The position numbers and the translations under genes were made by a program. Of a DNA stretch of 64,000 nucleotides, positions 38,901-47,548 are shown piece after piece. How positions within the stretch are numbered: the first letter of the stretch is position 1; the number at the start of each line of letters is the position of its first letter. This stretch comes from Rhodanobacter denitrificans (lineage in GTDB: Bacteria; Pseudomonadota; Gammaproteobacteria; Xanthomonadales; Rhodanobacteraceae), in contig QFPO01000005.1 of assembly GCA_003241385.1 (NCBI GenBank), forward strand, positions 310,001-374,000, given 5' to 3'. The notes under the pieces were generated by a model. The model did not search any database, was not told where the DNA came from, and saw nothing but the letters and a program-made list of their open reading frames with translations.

Positions 38901-40047
38901 CGGCCACGCCGAAGTCTGGCGCATCGTGGTCAGTCCGACCTGGAACGTCCGCTTCGACGGCGTGCCCGAGGCCGGCTTCGATGCAGCGGAGGATTCGGCC
39001 GCCGACCTGCGCGTCTTCGAATTCCATCCGCTGCCCGGCGAGACGCTGAATCTGCATATCACGCGTCCGGCGGCGGTCGCCGGCGCGACGCGCGCGATCG
39101 ACCGCGTCGCCTTGTCGAGCGAGATCGGTCAGCGCGCGGCCACGCATACCGTGCAGCTTGATCTGCGCGCGAGCCAGGGCGGCGAGCAGGTGCTCGCGTT
39201 GCCCGAAGGCGCCGAGCTGCTCGGCGTCCGGCGCGGCGGCGAGACGCTGAACCTGCGGCTGCAGGATGGACGCCTGGCCGTGCCGGTCGTGCCGGGCCTG
39301 CAGCAGGTCGAGATCACGTTCCGGCAGGCCGTGCCGATCGCGACGCGGGTCGCCACGCCGGCGCTGTCGCTCGGACTGCCGGCGGCCAACATCGATCTCT
39401 CGCTGCAGCTGCCGCACGACCGCTGGCTGCTGGCCGCGTACGGTCCGCCGGTCGGCCCGGCCGTGCTGCTCTGGGGCGAGCTGCTGGTGATGGTCATCGC
39501 CGCGATCCTGCTATCGCGCTGGCGGCATTCGCCGCTGCGCATGCATCAGTGGCTGCTGCTCGGCCTGGGCTTCTCGACGTTCTCGTGGGCGGCGCTGATC
39601 CTGGTCGCGGTCTGGCTGTTCGCGCTGGACGGGCGTCGCCGCTGGGCGCCGGCCGATGCGCTGCGCTTCAATCTCGTGCAGATCGCGCTGCCGGTGCTGA
39701 CGCTGGCCGCGCTGCTGTGCATGTTCAATGCGATCCGCAACGGCCTGCTCGGCGCGCCGGACATGTACGTGACCGGCAACGGCTCGACCGCGCAGCTGCT
39801 GCGCTGGTTCGCCGATCGCAGCGCCGACGCCCTGCCGGTGGCCGGTGCGATCTCGCTGCCGCTGTGGGTCTACAAGCTGGCGATGCTGGCCTGGGCGCTG
39901 TGGCTGGCCTGGGCCGTCGTCGACTGGCTGCGCCGCGGCTTCGCGGCCTGGCAGCGCGGCGGCTACTGGCGTTCGCCGGCACCGGCCGCCAAGCTCGATC
40001 CGATCGGCGATCTGCCGCCACCGCCACCGCCACCGCCGCCGGCATGA
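35938..40047 (+). CDS. Very large unidentified envelope protein
   Basis: 1369 residues; I do not recognise a named family. Signal peptide MHRFWLGLIALLLPLSTIAQ; periplasmic beta-rich region to about residue 450; a block of membrane helices (about 465-565: LLDVFVAAVVILLGVRLLGWAGGLLVLAYLLIGY, WTLMLVLALGLIVRALP and LAALALLVVVTLPFA); a Pro-rich linker and ERVTVTGSRSLPSQVLKRYVQT; further helices near residues 700-735; a second long periplasmic part; and C-terminal helices ending in a run of prolines. Two alternating periplasmic/membrane halves suggest an envelope stress or assembly role, but that is a guess. Its stop overlaps prmC (ATGA). Confidence 0.85.
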   Translation: MHRFWLGLIALLLPLSTIAQPTVPPSLQEWRGWVLERDAFRTCTLLAGRPGQAENDYLCAWPGTLTIAADAAGARIAQRWQLETESWVPLPGDAEHWPQRVTVGGVAMPVVDRGGPALWLGSGSHEVRAEIPWTQRPQSLRVPRSIALVALSVDGRPIVPVQRDGEALTLGRGVTLAAEADSVDLRVHRRLDDGIPAVLTTRIQIGVSGQAREERIGPALPEGFVALALQSEAGWPVRLEDDGRLRVQVQAGSDVLILTARAAGPLTAATARVPAAPWPSQEIWSYAAAPRLRVTAASGTTQVDPQQADVPPAWRDLPAFALADGDTLRIDEHSRGASGDEANRLQLTREAWLDFEGRGWFARDHIDGRMNSGWRFDAAPPFVVQRAQARADDQPLLVTEGGQGGWSGVEWRTPDVALDAGVRIEAGPGALPIAGWQQVFDRITTTLHLPYGYRLLAAPGTDRALGSWLSGWTLLDVFVAAVVILLGVRLLGWAGGLLVLAYLLIGYQEAGAPLWTLMLVLALGLIVRALPAGRLAEVAAGLRLAALALLVVVTLPFAITQVRTALYPQLEADSGFIESAYPQSAAGAGDAMVMSEPVPPHPPPAPSAAEPAERADAAKALERVTVTGSRSLPSQVLKRYVQTSVVQTGGGEPGWRIGRTYQLEWSGPVLPSQEVRLLVAPPWLVRSLKLVLVALLAVLIWRIARRTPLLPLRSRPAAAGLAAIALACSATAFAPPLQAQGFPSDELLGQLRDRLIEPPRCAPQCADIALAELSAEGDEVVAVLEVHALERSAVPVPADDKTLALRTARLDNGSVEGIAGVPGGARILVPRGVHRVELRWQALADKVALAFPLKPRRVVFSGSGWQAAGSADGRLLTEALSLVRLRDAGESARVSGGDQQFAPFVRVVRELSLDVDWRVSTRIERMAPREGGLVANIPSLPGERVLTAGARVADGRIELPIADGQDHAEYAATLDPRDTLTLTAPPLSGHAEVWRIVVSPTWNVRFDGVPEAGFDAAEDSAADLRVFEFHPLPGETLNLHITRPAAVAGATRAIDRVALSSEIGQRAATHTVQLDLRASQGGEQVLALPEGAELLGVRRGGETLNLRLQDGRLAVPVVPGLQQVEITFRQAVPIATRVATPALSLGLPAANIDLSLQLPHDRWLLAAYGPPVGPAVLLWGELLVMVIAAILLSRWRHSPLRMHQWLLLGLGFSTFSWAALILVAVWLFALDGRRRWAPADALRFNLVQIALPVLTLAALLCMFNAIRNGLLGAPDMYVTGNGSTAQLLRWFADRSADALPVAGAISLPLWVYKLAMLAWALWLAWAVVDWLRRGFAAWQRGGYWRSPAPAAKLDPIGDLPPPPPPPPPA

Positions 40048-40892
40048 GCGCGGCGATGACGGTCCGCGGCCTGCTGAGCGTGGCCGCGACGCGGCTGGCG
40101 GCGTCCGATGCGGCGCGGCTGGAAGCCGAGCGGATCATGGCGGTCGCGCTCGAGCGGCCGCGCGGTTGGCTCTACGCGCACGGCGACGCGGTGCCCGATG
40201 CCGCGCAGGCGGCACGCTTCGCCGCGCTCGTCGAGCGGCGCGCGGCCGGCGAGCCGCTGGCGTATCTGATCGGCTCGCAGGGTTTCTGGACGCTCGATCT
40301 GGCGGTGACGCCGGACGTGCTGATTCCGCGTGCCGATACCGAACGGCTGGTCGAGCTGGCGCTGCAGCGCATCGATCCGCGCAGGCCGGCGCGTGTCGCC
40401 GATCTGGGCACCGGCTCGGGCGCGATCGCACTGGCGCTGGCCAGCGAGCGGCCGTTGGCGCGGGTGACCGCGACCGATGCGAGCGTGGCGGCGCTCGCGG
40501 TCGCGCAGGCCAACGCGCGGCGACTCGGTCTGGCCAACGTCGCGTTCGCGCAGGGCGACTGGACCGCGGCGCTCGGCGCCGCGCGCTTCGATCTGATCGC
40601 GTCGAATCCGCCGTACATCCGCGACGGCGATCCGCATCTGGCACGCGGCGATCTGCGCTACGAGCCGGCGGCGGCGCTGGCGTCCGGCGGCGACGGCCTG
40701 GACGCGATCCGGACGATCGTCGCGCACGCGCCGGCCCATCTGCAGCGCGGCGGCTGGCTGCTGCTCGAACACGGCTACGACCAGGGCGCCGCGGTGCGTG
40801 CGCTGCTCGAGGCGGCCGGGATGACCGAAATCGAAACCGCGCGCGACATCGAGGCGCGCGATCGCGTCAGTCTGGGCCGCGTAGCGGTCTGA
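40044..40892 (+). CDS. prmC: Release factor glutamine methyltransferase PrmC
   Basis: 282 residues. N-terminal helical domain (LEAERIMAVAL, YLIGSQGFW), then a Rossmann methyltransferase with VLIPRADTERLVELAL, VADLGTGSGAIALALA (SAM site) and the catalytic NPPYI (about residue 188-192). It methylates the Gln of the GGQ motif in RF1/RF2. The ATG overlaps the stop of the large envelope gene; prfA, its frequent partner, is not adjacent. Confidence 0.93.
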   Translation: MSAAMTVRGLLSVAATRLAASDAARLEAERIMAVALERPRGWLYAHGDAVPDAAQAARFAALVERRAAGEPLAYLIGSQGFWTLDLAVTPDVLIPRADTERLVELALQRIDPRRPARVADLGTGSGAIALALASERPLARVTATDASVAALAVAQANARRLGLANVAFAQGDWTAALGAARFDLIASNPPYIRDGDPHLARGDLRYEPAAALASGGDGLDAIRTIVAHAPAHLQRGGWLLLEHGYDQGAAVRALLEAAGMTEIETARDIEARDRVSLGRVAV

Positions 40893-40998
40893 GTCCGACG
40901 CGCGAGCGCAGCGTCATCGTCGTGGCGGCATCACCGGCGACGCGCGGGTGCGCCGATGCGCCTGCGTATCGCCGCGCGCGCCGCGCGGCGCGATCCGG

Positions 40999-42888
40999 TC
41001 AGCCGGCCTGGCGCAGCGGCAGCGCCAGATGCGCGCCGTAGCGGGCACGCACGGCCGCTTCGATGCCGGCCGCGTCGAGCCCGCACTCGGCGAGCAGTTC
41101 CTCGCGGCTGGCGTGCTCGAGAAAGCGGTCGGGCAGGCCGAGCTGCAGCAGCGGCACGGCCAGGCCGTGTGCGGTCAGCAGTTCGGCGACGCCGCTGCCG
41201 GCACCGCCGGTGACCGCATTGTCCTCGACGGTCACCAGGGCCGCGTGACTGCGCGCGAGTTCGAGGATCAGCGCCTCGTCGAGCGGACGTACGAAGCGCA
41301 TGTTGACGAGGGTCGCGTCGATCGCCTCGGCGACCTTCGCACACGGCTGCACCATCGCGCCGAACGCGAGCAGGGCGACACCGTGGCCGCTGCGGCGCAG
41401 CTCGGCCTTGCCGATCGGCAGATCGGTCAGGGCCGGGTCGATCGCGACCCCGGGTCCGGTACCGCGCGGGTAGCGCACGGCGGCCGGTCCGGCGTGACGG
41501 AAGCCGGTCGTCAGCAGCTTGCGGCACTCGTCCTCGTCGGCCGGCGCCATCACGACCATGTTCGGAATGCAGCGCAGGTACGACAGATCGAAGCTGCCGG
41601 CATGCGTCGCGCCGTCGGGGCCGACCACGCCGCCGCGGTCGATCGCGAACAGGACGTCGAGGTCCTGCAGCGCGACGTCGTGGATCAGTTGGTCGTAGGC
41701 GCGCTGCAGGAACGTGGAATAGATCGCCACGACCGGCTTGGCGCCTTCGCAGGCCATGCCGGCCGCCAGCGTCACCGCATGCTGCTCGGCGATGCCGACG
41801 TCGAAATAACGGCTCTTGTATTCCTTCGAAAAGCGCACCAGGCCTGAGCCCTCGCGCATCGCCGGCGTGATCCCGTACAGCCGCTCGTCGGCCTGCGCCA
41901 TGTCGCAGAGCCAGTCGCCGAAGACGTCGGTGTAGGTCGGCTTCGACGCGCCCTTGCGCGCCAGACCGGCCTGCGGATCGAACGGTCCGACCGCGTGGTA
42001 CTCGATCTGCTCGCGCTCGGCCGGCGGATAGCCCTTGCCCTTGGTCGTCATCACGTGCAGCAGCTGCGGGCCCTCGAGGCCCTGCAGCGTGCGCAGCGCC
42101 TGCACCAGCTGCGGGATGTCGTGGCCGTCGATCGGCCCGGAATAGTGGAAGCCGAACTCCTCGAACAGCGTGCTCGGCATGAACATGCCCTTGGCATGCT
42201 CCTCCCAGCGCTTGATGAAGCGCCACAGGAAGCTGCCGCGCTTCATCATCTTCTTGCCGTGCTCGCGGATGCGGTTGAGCGTGCTGCTGGTCATCAGCCG
42301 CGCGAGCATCTTGGTCAGCGCGCCGACGTTCTCGCTGATCGACATGCCGTTGTCGTTGAGGATCACCAGCAGATTCGGCTCGACGTCGCCGCCGTGGTTG
42401 AGCGCCTCGAACGCCATGCCGGCGGTCATCGCGCCGTCGCCGATCACCGCGACGACGCGGCGCGGATCGCCCTTGCGCTGGGCCGCCAGCGCCATGCCGA
42501 GCGCGGCGCCGATCGACGTCGAGGAATGGCCGACGCCGAAGGTGTCGTACGGACTTTCCTCGCGTCGCGGGAACGGCGCCAGGCCGTCCTTCTTCTTGAT
42601 CGAGGTGATGCGGTCGCGGCGGCCGGTCAGGATCTTGTGCGGGTAGCACTGATGGCCGACGTCCCAGACCAGGCGGTCCTCGGGCGTGTCGTACAGATAG
42701 TGCAGCGCGACGGTCAGCTCGACCACGCCGAGGCCGGCGCCGAAGTGGCCGCCGGAGGTCGCGACCGATTCGATCAGGTACTCGCGCACCTCGCGGGCGA
42801 CGTCCGGCAGCTCCGATTCGGGCAAGCGACGCAGGTCGGAGGGGCTGTCGATGCGCGCGAGGCGCGGATAGCGGCTGGGATCGATCAT
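40999..42888 (-). CDS. dxs: 1-Deoxy-D-xylulose-5-phosphate synthase
   Basis: 629 residues, thiamine-diphosphate enzyme that opens the MEP isoprenoid pathway. YPRLARIDSPSDLRRLPESELPDVA is the usual N terminus; GDGAMTAGMAFEALNHGG with NDN is the ThDP/Mg motif; YFDVGIAEQHAVTLAAGMA and RYPRGTGPGV follow in the transketolase domains. Start: ATG 42888 gives the standard N terminus although it lacks a clear Shine-Dalgarno; the frame is open to 42993 but the added residues are proline/arginine-rich and unlike Dxs. Confidence 0.95.
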   Translation of the reverse strand: MIDPSRYPRLARIDSPSDLRRLPESELPDVAREVREYLIESVATSGGHFGAGLGVVELTVALHYLYDTPEDRLVWDVGHQCYPHKILTGRRDRITSIKKKDGLAPFPRREESPYDTFGVGHSSTSIGAALGMALAAQRKGDPRRVVAVIGDGAMTAGMAFEALNHGGDVEPNLLVILNDNGMSISENVGALTKMLARLMTSSTLNRIREHGKKMMKRGSFLWRFIKRWEEHAKGMFMPSTLFEEFGFHYSGPIDGHDIPQLVQALRTLQGLEGPQLLHVMTTKGKGYPPAEREQIEYHAVGPFDPQAGLARKGASKPTYTDVFGDWLCDMAQADERLYGITPAMREGSGLVRFSKEYKSRYFDVGIAEQHAVTLAAGMACEGAKPVVAIYSTFLQRAYDQLIHDVALQDLDVLFAIDRGGVVGPDGATHAGSFDLSYLRCIPNMVVMAPADEDECRKLLTTGFRHAGPAAVRYPRGTGPGVAIDPALTDLPIGKAELRRSGHGVALLAFGAMVQPCAKVAEAIDATLVNMRFVRPLDEALILELARSHAALVTVEDNAVTGGAGSGVAELLTAHGLAVPLLQLGLPDRFLEHASREELLAECGLDAAGIEAAVRARYGAHLALPLRQAG

Positions 42889-43081
42889 CAGGGGCGACGC
42901 GTTCGATGGGCCGCCATTTTCGGTCAGCCGGACGGGCGGAGCAAGGAAGCGCCGCGGGCGGTTCAGGTGCGCCAGCGGGCAATGCGCGGGCAAGATGCGG
43001 GCCGGCCGGGCGGCGACCGGGCCGGCAGCCGGCGGCGAGGACGCCGGCGTGCAGACGATCGGAAAGCCCGGATCCGGCCGC

Positions 43082-43636
43082 TCAGGCCGAGGCGCCGGCC
43101 GCGTCGCTGCGCGCCTCGATCGAGACGATCAGCGCCGAGAGCAGGACGCCGGCCTGCGCCGGGTCGCGCGTGTCGACCTCGAGCACCGGCAGGAACAAGG
43201 CACGGCTGCGCAGGCGGGCGTAGTAGTCGTCGATCGACGGCTGCCGGGCCAGGTCCGTGCGCGTGACGCCGATCACCACGGCGCCGCGGTCGCGGAACCG
43301 CGCGAACGCGTCCAGGTAATGATCGAGGTCGGCGAGCGGATCGGCGCCGACGTTGTCGATCAGCAGCACCATGCCGATCGCGCGCGGTTCCAGGATGCGC
43401 CACATGAAGTCGAAGCGCTCCTGGCCGGGCAGGCCGTACAGACGCACCTTGTCGCCGTCGGCCAGCGTGATCTCGCCGTAGTCGAGCGCGACGGTCGTGG
43501 TCGCCTTGGCGTTGCGGCCGGTGTCGGTGTTGTGCGCTTCGGTGCGCACGACCGGAATTTCGCTGAGGCTGGCGATCGCGGTGGTCTTGCCGGCGCCCAT
43601 CGGCCCGGCGAACAGGATGACGTGCTCGCGGGCCAT
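43082..43636 (-). CDS. Small Ras-like GTPase
   Basis: 184 residues. P-loop GPMGAGKTT (residues 11-19), switch region with TRTEAHNTDTGRNAKATTTVALDYGEI (conserved Thr), the G3-like YGLPGQERF and the G4-like TRTD. G1 and G3 resemble bacterial MglA/Arf-type GTPases often annotated as ATP/GTP-binding in this order; the G4 lacks the usual NKxD lysine. Its ATG shares a base with the stop of the upstream 349-residue partner gene, so the two probably act as a module. Confidence 0.85.
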   Translation of the reverse strand: MAREHVILFAGPMGAGKTTAIASLSEIPVVRTEAHNTDTGRNAKATTTVALDYGEITLADGDKVRLYGLPGQERFDFMWRILEPRAIGMVLLIDNVGADPLADLDHYLDAFARFRDRGAVVIGVTRTDLARQPSIDDYYARLRSRALFLPVLEVDTRDPAQAGVLLSALIVSIEARSDAAGASA

Positions 43637-44685
43637 CAGCCGGCGGCTCCGAAGCCGAGACGACGCCACAGCCGCTCGAGCAGGCCGCCTTCGGCCGCCG
43701 GCGGCGCACGCATCGGACGCGCGGCCGCCGCGGGCGCCTCGACGATGCGCTGCTCGGCCGTCGCATAGCCGCAGGCCACGCAGGCGCGCAGGAAGCGCGC
43801 GACGAATGCCGCCGGCAGGCCGCTGTGGCGCTGCAGGTCCTCGACGGTCCAGGCGGCGCCGGCCATGACGCCGCACAGGCGCAGATGGCCCATCTCGTGC
43901 GGCAGGCGGTCGAACTCCGGCCAGCGCAGCAGACGGTAGGCGGCCGTCGCCGAGGGCTCGGCGCAGCGCGTCTGGGCGATGCCGATGCTCCACAGCAGCG
44001 GCGCCAGCGCCATCGCCTGAGCCCGGATCGCGGCCAGCTCCGGTGCCTGGACCGGTGCGGTGGTCATGACGAACCGGCGCTCCATGACGATGCGCGGCAG
44101 CATCGACGGCGCGAAATCGACGTGGAACACGCGCTCGGCCGGCCAGACGTAGATCGTGCCGGCGCTCAGGATGCGGATCCGCAGCGCGTGGTCGTCGCGC
44201 GTGCGCGCCAGCGACGCGGTCAGGACCGCGGCCAGGCTGGAATCGGCATGGGTGCCTTCCTCGGCCGCCGGCGCCTCGCGCGGCGCGGGCGGGGCCTGCC
44301 CGTGACGACGCGAGGCGAGGTTGAGCACGTCGAGCACGGCCATCACGCGGATCGGTGAGGTCAGCACCAGATCGCCTTCGCGCGGCAGCGGACCGTCGTC
44401 GGCGATCAGCGGGATGACGTGGCGTCCGCGCAGCGGCCGGCCCTGATCGGGATCGCGCGCCAGCGCGAGCGGCGCGATCACGAAATCGGCGTGGTCGAGG
44501 TCACTGAGTTCCCAGGTGGCCTCGGTACGCGTCTTGAGCACGTGCAGGATCGCGCCGAGCGTGTGCAGCTCGCCCGCCTCCAGCCCGTATGCCGCCACGT
44601 GCAGCGGCGTGCCGCCGTCCGCGTGACGGCCGGGCGCCGCCGCGGCTGCACTCGACGGCTCGATCAGTCCATTGAGCATTGACAT
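43636..44685 (-). CDS. Unidentified GTPase-partner protein with C-terminal winged-helix-like region
   Basis: 349 residues, not assigned to a family. The first half has an alpha/beta pattern (LHVAAYGLEAGELHTLGAILHVL, ADFVIAPLALARD, HVIPLIADDG, then GDLVLTSPIRVMAVLDVLNLA) that could be a receiver- or P-loop-like fold without obvious phospho-acceptor motif. The C-terminal part (WTVEDLQRHSGLPAAFVARFLRACVACGYA) reads as a winged helix. The ATG at 44685 has AGGAG eight bases upstream. Co-translated with the GTPase, it may be its GAP or output partner. Confidence 0.75.
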   Translation of the reverse strand: MSMLNGLIEPSSAAAAAPGRHADGGTPLHVAAYGLEAGELHTLGAILHVLKTRTEATWELSDLDHADFVIAPLALARDPDQGRPLRGRHVIPLIADDGPLPREGDLVLTSPIRVMAVLDVLNLASRRHGQAPPAPREAPAAEEGTHADSSLAAVLTASLARTRDDHALRIRILSAGTIYVWPAERVFHVDFAPSMLPRIVMERRFVMTTAPVQAPELAAIRAQAMALAPLLWSIGIAQTRCAEPSATAAYRLLRWPEFDRLPHEMGHLRLCGVMAGAAWTVEDLQRHSGLPAAFVARFLRACVACGYATAEQRIVEAPAAAARPMRAPPAAEGGLLERLWRRLGFGAAG

Positions 44686-44837
44686 CGGATCATCTCCTGC
44701 CAGGCTTTCCTGCGCGACGTATTGAGCCATGCGCGATGCGGGCCAAAACGCGCGCTGGCGCAAGCTTTCGAGAAGTCCCGGCTGCATCGCGCAATGGGTT
44801 GTTTTAGCGAAGGTTTCCTTTTCGTCACATTCTGTCG

Positions 44838-45785
44838 GTGGGTGTCACCTTGGTGGAAAAAGCGACAGCGACCACGGCCGACCAGGCGCTCGTCGAGCGC
44901 TTCGTCGAGAATGCCTGGGCCGAGGCGGGACTCGCGCAGAACACCGTCGCCAGCTACCGGCGCGATCTGCAGGGTTTCGCGCGCTGGCTGGCCGGCGAGG
45001 GTGGCGCGCTGGGCGGCGCCACGCGCGCGCAGCTGCAGGACTATCTCGCGCGGCGCAGCACGCAGGGCGGGACCAGCGGCCGCGGCTACAAGGCGCGTTC
45101 GACCGCGCGACTGCTGTCGTGCCTGCGCCAGTTCTACGGCTGGCTGCAGCGCGAGGGGCGGCTCGAGGAGGATCCGACCCTGCTCGTCGACGCGCCGAAG
45201 CTGCCGCGATCGCTGCCCAAGGCGCTCGGCGAGGCCGACGTCGAGGCGCTGCTGCAGGCGCCCGTGGTCGATACCGCGCTCGGGCTGCGCGACCGCGCGA
45301 TGCTCGAGCTGCTGTACGCGACCGGCCTGCGCGTCAGCGAGCTGGTCGGGCTGACCGCCGCGCAGGTCAATCTGCGCCAGGGCGTGCTGCGCGTCGTCGG
45401 CAAGGGCGGCAAGGAGCGGCTGGTGCCGATCGGTGCCGAGGCCGGTCACTGGCTTGAGCGTTACGTCGTGTCGGCACGTCCGGCCCTGCTCAAGGGCGGC
45501 CAGGCCGAGGCGCTGTTCGTGACGGCGCGCCGCGCCGGTCTCAGCCGGCAGATGTTCTGGAACATCGTCAAGAAGCACGCGGCCGCAGTCGGCATCGCCT
45601 CGTCGCGGATCTCGCCGCACGTGCTGCGCCATTCGTTCGCGACGCATCTGCTGAACCACGGAGCCGACCTGCGCGCGTTGCAGATGATGCTCGGCCACAG
45701 CTCACTGACCACGACGCAGATCTACACCCACGTCGCCCGGGAGGGGCTCAAGCGGCTGCACGCGCGCCACCACCCGCGAGGCTGA
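44838..45785 (+). CDS. xerD: Site-specific tyrosine recombinase XerD
   Basis: 315 residues. N-terminal core-binding domain (LVERFVENAWAEAGLAQNTVASYRRDLQGFARWL) and a catalytic domain with Arg in ATGLRVSEL (about 165), HVLRHSFATH (His-x-x-Arg), LGHSSLTTTQIYTH with the nucleophile Tyr; it ends in RLHARHHPRG as XerD does. It resolves chromosome dimers at dif with XerC. The start is uncertain among GTG 44838, TTG 44850 and GTG 44853. It is divergent from the GTPase module. Confidence 0.94.
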   Translation: MGVTLVEKATATTADQALVERFVENAWAEAGLAQNTVASYRRDLQGFARWLAGEGGALGGATRAQLQDYLARRSTQGGTSGRGYKARSTARLLSCLRQFYGWLQREGRLEEDPTLLVDAPKLPRSLPKALGEADVEALLQAPVVDTALGLRDRAMLELLYATGLRVSELVGLTAAQVNLRQGVLRVVGKGGKERLVPIGAEAGHWLERYVVSARPALLKGGQAEALFVTARRAGLSRQMFWNIVKKHAAAVGIASSRISPHVLRHSFATHLLNHGADLRALQMMLGHSSLTTTQIYTHVAREGLKRLHARHHPRG

Positions 45786-45946
45786 ACGCGAAGTCCAGGG
45801 TTTGGCCGCCGCAGTACCGTCGTGAGAAGATGGCCGATTCGGGCGGGAACCTTTCCGCCCGCGTTCGGTCCATGCCCGATCGGGTTCGGCGGCGCTCGCG
45901 CGCCAGACCGACGCCGCCGGCCCGGGCACCCAGACAGAGGTCTTCC

Positions 45947-46708
45947 ATGCTCAATCCCGTGTTCCTCCGCCACACGCTGCAGCGTGGCCTGATCCTGCTC
46001 GCCCTCGTGCTCGCCGCGGCGCCGCTCGCGCAGGCGGCCGCGGACGATGCCGCACGTGCCGCGGTCGCCAAGCTGGCGCCGGGCCTGCCGATCGATGCGA
46101 TCCAGCCGTCGGTCGTGCCGGGTTTCTACGAGGTGCTGTCGGGTGTCAAGGTGCTTTACGTCAGCAAGGACGGCAAGCTGGTCTTCGAGGGCGGCGCGTT
46201 CGACGTGGACCAGCGCCGCGACCTCGGCGACGCGGCGCGCAACGGCGTCCGCCGCGCCGCACTGACCCAGGTGCCGGCCGAGCGCAAGCTGATCTACGCG
46301 CCGGCCAATCCGCGCCATACGGTCACGGTGTTCACCGACATCGACTGCCCGTTCTGCAAGCGCTTCCACGAGCAGATCGCCCAGTACAACGCGCACGGCA
46401 TCGCCGTGGACTACATCCTGTTCCCGCTGGTCGGCCTGCATCCGGGCGCCGACAAGAAGTCCGAGGCGATCTGGTGCTCGAAGGACCGCATCGCGACGTT
46501 CAACGCCGCGATGGCCGGCCAGGATCCGGCGCCGGCCTCGTGCCCGAACCCGCTGGCCGAGCTGACCCATCTGGCCGACTCGCTCGGCATCAACGGCACG
46601 CCGACTCTGATCGCGGCCGACGGCACCCACGTGGCGCCCGAAATCGCGATGTCCCCCGACCGCCTGGCCGCCGAGCTCGATCGGCTGGCTGCCGCTTCCG
46701 CTCCCTGA
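45947..46708 (+). CDS. dsbC: Thiol:disulfide interchange protein DsbC
   Basis: 253 residues with a signal peptide (GLILLALVLAAAPLAQA). N-terminal dimerisation domain (ADDAARAAVAKLAPGLPIDAIQPSVVPGFYEVLSG), linker, then a thioredoxin fold with CPFC (Cys134, Cys137) and a cis-Pro in NGTPTLI. Periplasmic disulfide isomerase. A second, diverged copy follows 23 bp downstream. Confidence 0.9.
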   Translation: MLNPVFLRHTLQRGLILLALVLAAAPLAQAAADDAARAAVAKLAPGLPIDAIQPSVVPGFYEVLSGVKVLYVSKDGKLVFEGGAFDVDQRRDLGDAARNGVRRAALTQVPAERKLIYAPANPRHTVTVFTDIDCPFCKRFHEQIAQYNAHGIAVDYILFPLVGLHPGADKKSEAIWCSKDRIATFNAAMAGQDPAPASCPNPLAELTHLADSLGINGTPTLIAADGTHVAPEIAMSPDRLAAELDRLAAASAP

Positions 46709-46731
46709 CCTTTCGACCCGCCGAGGCCACC

Positions 46732-47466
46732 ATGATGCGTTCCACGCTGACCGTCCTACTCACCGGCCTGCTGCCGCTGGCCGCGACGGCCGCCGACAAG
46801 GCCGACGACGCCGCCCGCGCGGCGATCCTGAAGCTGGTGCCGCAGGCGACGATCGATTCGATCGAGCCGGCGCCGATGGCCGGGTTCCGCCAGGTGCTGC
46901 TCGGCGGGCAACTGGTCTACGTCAGCGACGACGGCCGTTATCTGCTGCAGGGCAAGCTCTACGACGCGGCGACGCGTTCGGACCTGACCGACGTCCGTCT
47001 CGGCAAGGCGCGCGTGGAGAAGCTCAAGAACGTGCCGTCGAGTCAGATGCTGGCGTTCGGCCCGGACAAGCCCAAGTACAAGCTGACGGTCTTCACCGAC
47101 ATCGACTGCGGCTACTGCCGCAAGCTGCACCAGGAAGTGGCCGAGTACAACAAGCTCGGCATCGAGTTCGACTATCTGTTCTTCCCGCGCAGCGGCATCG
47201 ATTCCCCGTCGTACAAGAAGGCCGTCTCGGTCTGGTGTGCCGAGGACAAGAAGGCGGCGTTCACTGCGGCCAAGGGCGGCGCGACCCCGACGCCGGTCAC
47301 CTGCGACAACCCGATCGCCGCGCAGTTCCAGCTCGGTCTGGACGTCGGCGTCGACGGAACGCCGGCGATCTACTCGCCGGGCGGCGTCAAGATCGGCGGC
47401 TATCTGCCGCCGGCGCAGATGCTCGAGCGCCTGCAGCAGCTGGACGGCGCCAAGTCCGGCAGCTGA
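46732..47466 (+). CDS. DsbC-family disulfide isomerase, second copy
   Basis: 244 residues with a signal peptide (TLTVLLTGLLPLAATA). The same layout as its neighbour, but the active site is CGYC (Cys126, Cys129), which is the E. coli DsbC sequence, whereas the first copy has CPFC. The two mature proteins share patterns such as TDIDC, the KLHQEVAEYN/RFHEQIAQYN helix and GTPxI but are clearly diverged. Either could be the main DsbC. Confidence 0.88.
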   Translation: MMRSTLTVLLTGLLPLAATAADKADDAARAAILKLVPQATIDSIEPAPMAGFRQVLLGGQLVYVSDDGRYLLQGKLYDAATRSDLTDVRLGKARVEKLKNVPSSQMLAFGPDKPKYKLTVFTDIDCGYCRKLHQEVAEYNKLGIEFDYLFFPRSGIDSPSYKKAVSVWCAEDKKAAFTAAKGGATPTPVTCDNPIAAQFQLGLDVGVDGTPAIYSPGGVKIGGYLPPAQMLERLQQLDGAKSGS

Positions 47467-47475
47467 ACCGCGTCC

Positions 47476-47501
47476 GCGCCCGGGCCGGCCGGTCCGGGCG
47501 C
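47476..47501 (+). terminator. Terminator-like hairpin after the dsbC pair
   Basis: GCGCCCGG (47476-47483) pairs with CCGGGCGC (47494-47501), extended inward by two or three pairs. It lies 10 bp after the dsbC2 stop. No T tract, so a Rho-independent role is uncertain. Confidence 0.4.
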
Positions 47502-47548
47502 CACCGTCGGGCGGGAGGCCGGTGCGGGAGGATCGCGCGCGCATCGGC

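Noticed and set aside
35812..39417. 1201-codon frame on the minus strand opposite the large envelope gene
   Set aside because: Composition (Arg, Gln, His, Asp rich, no hydrophobic patterns) is that of an antisense shadow; the plus-strand gene has a signal peptide and membrane segments.
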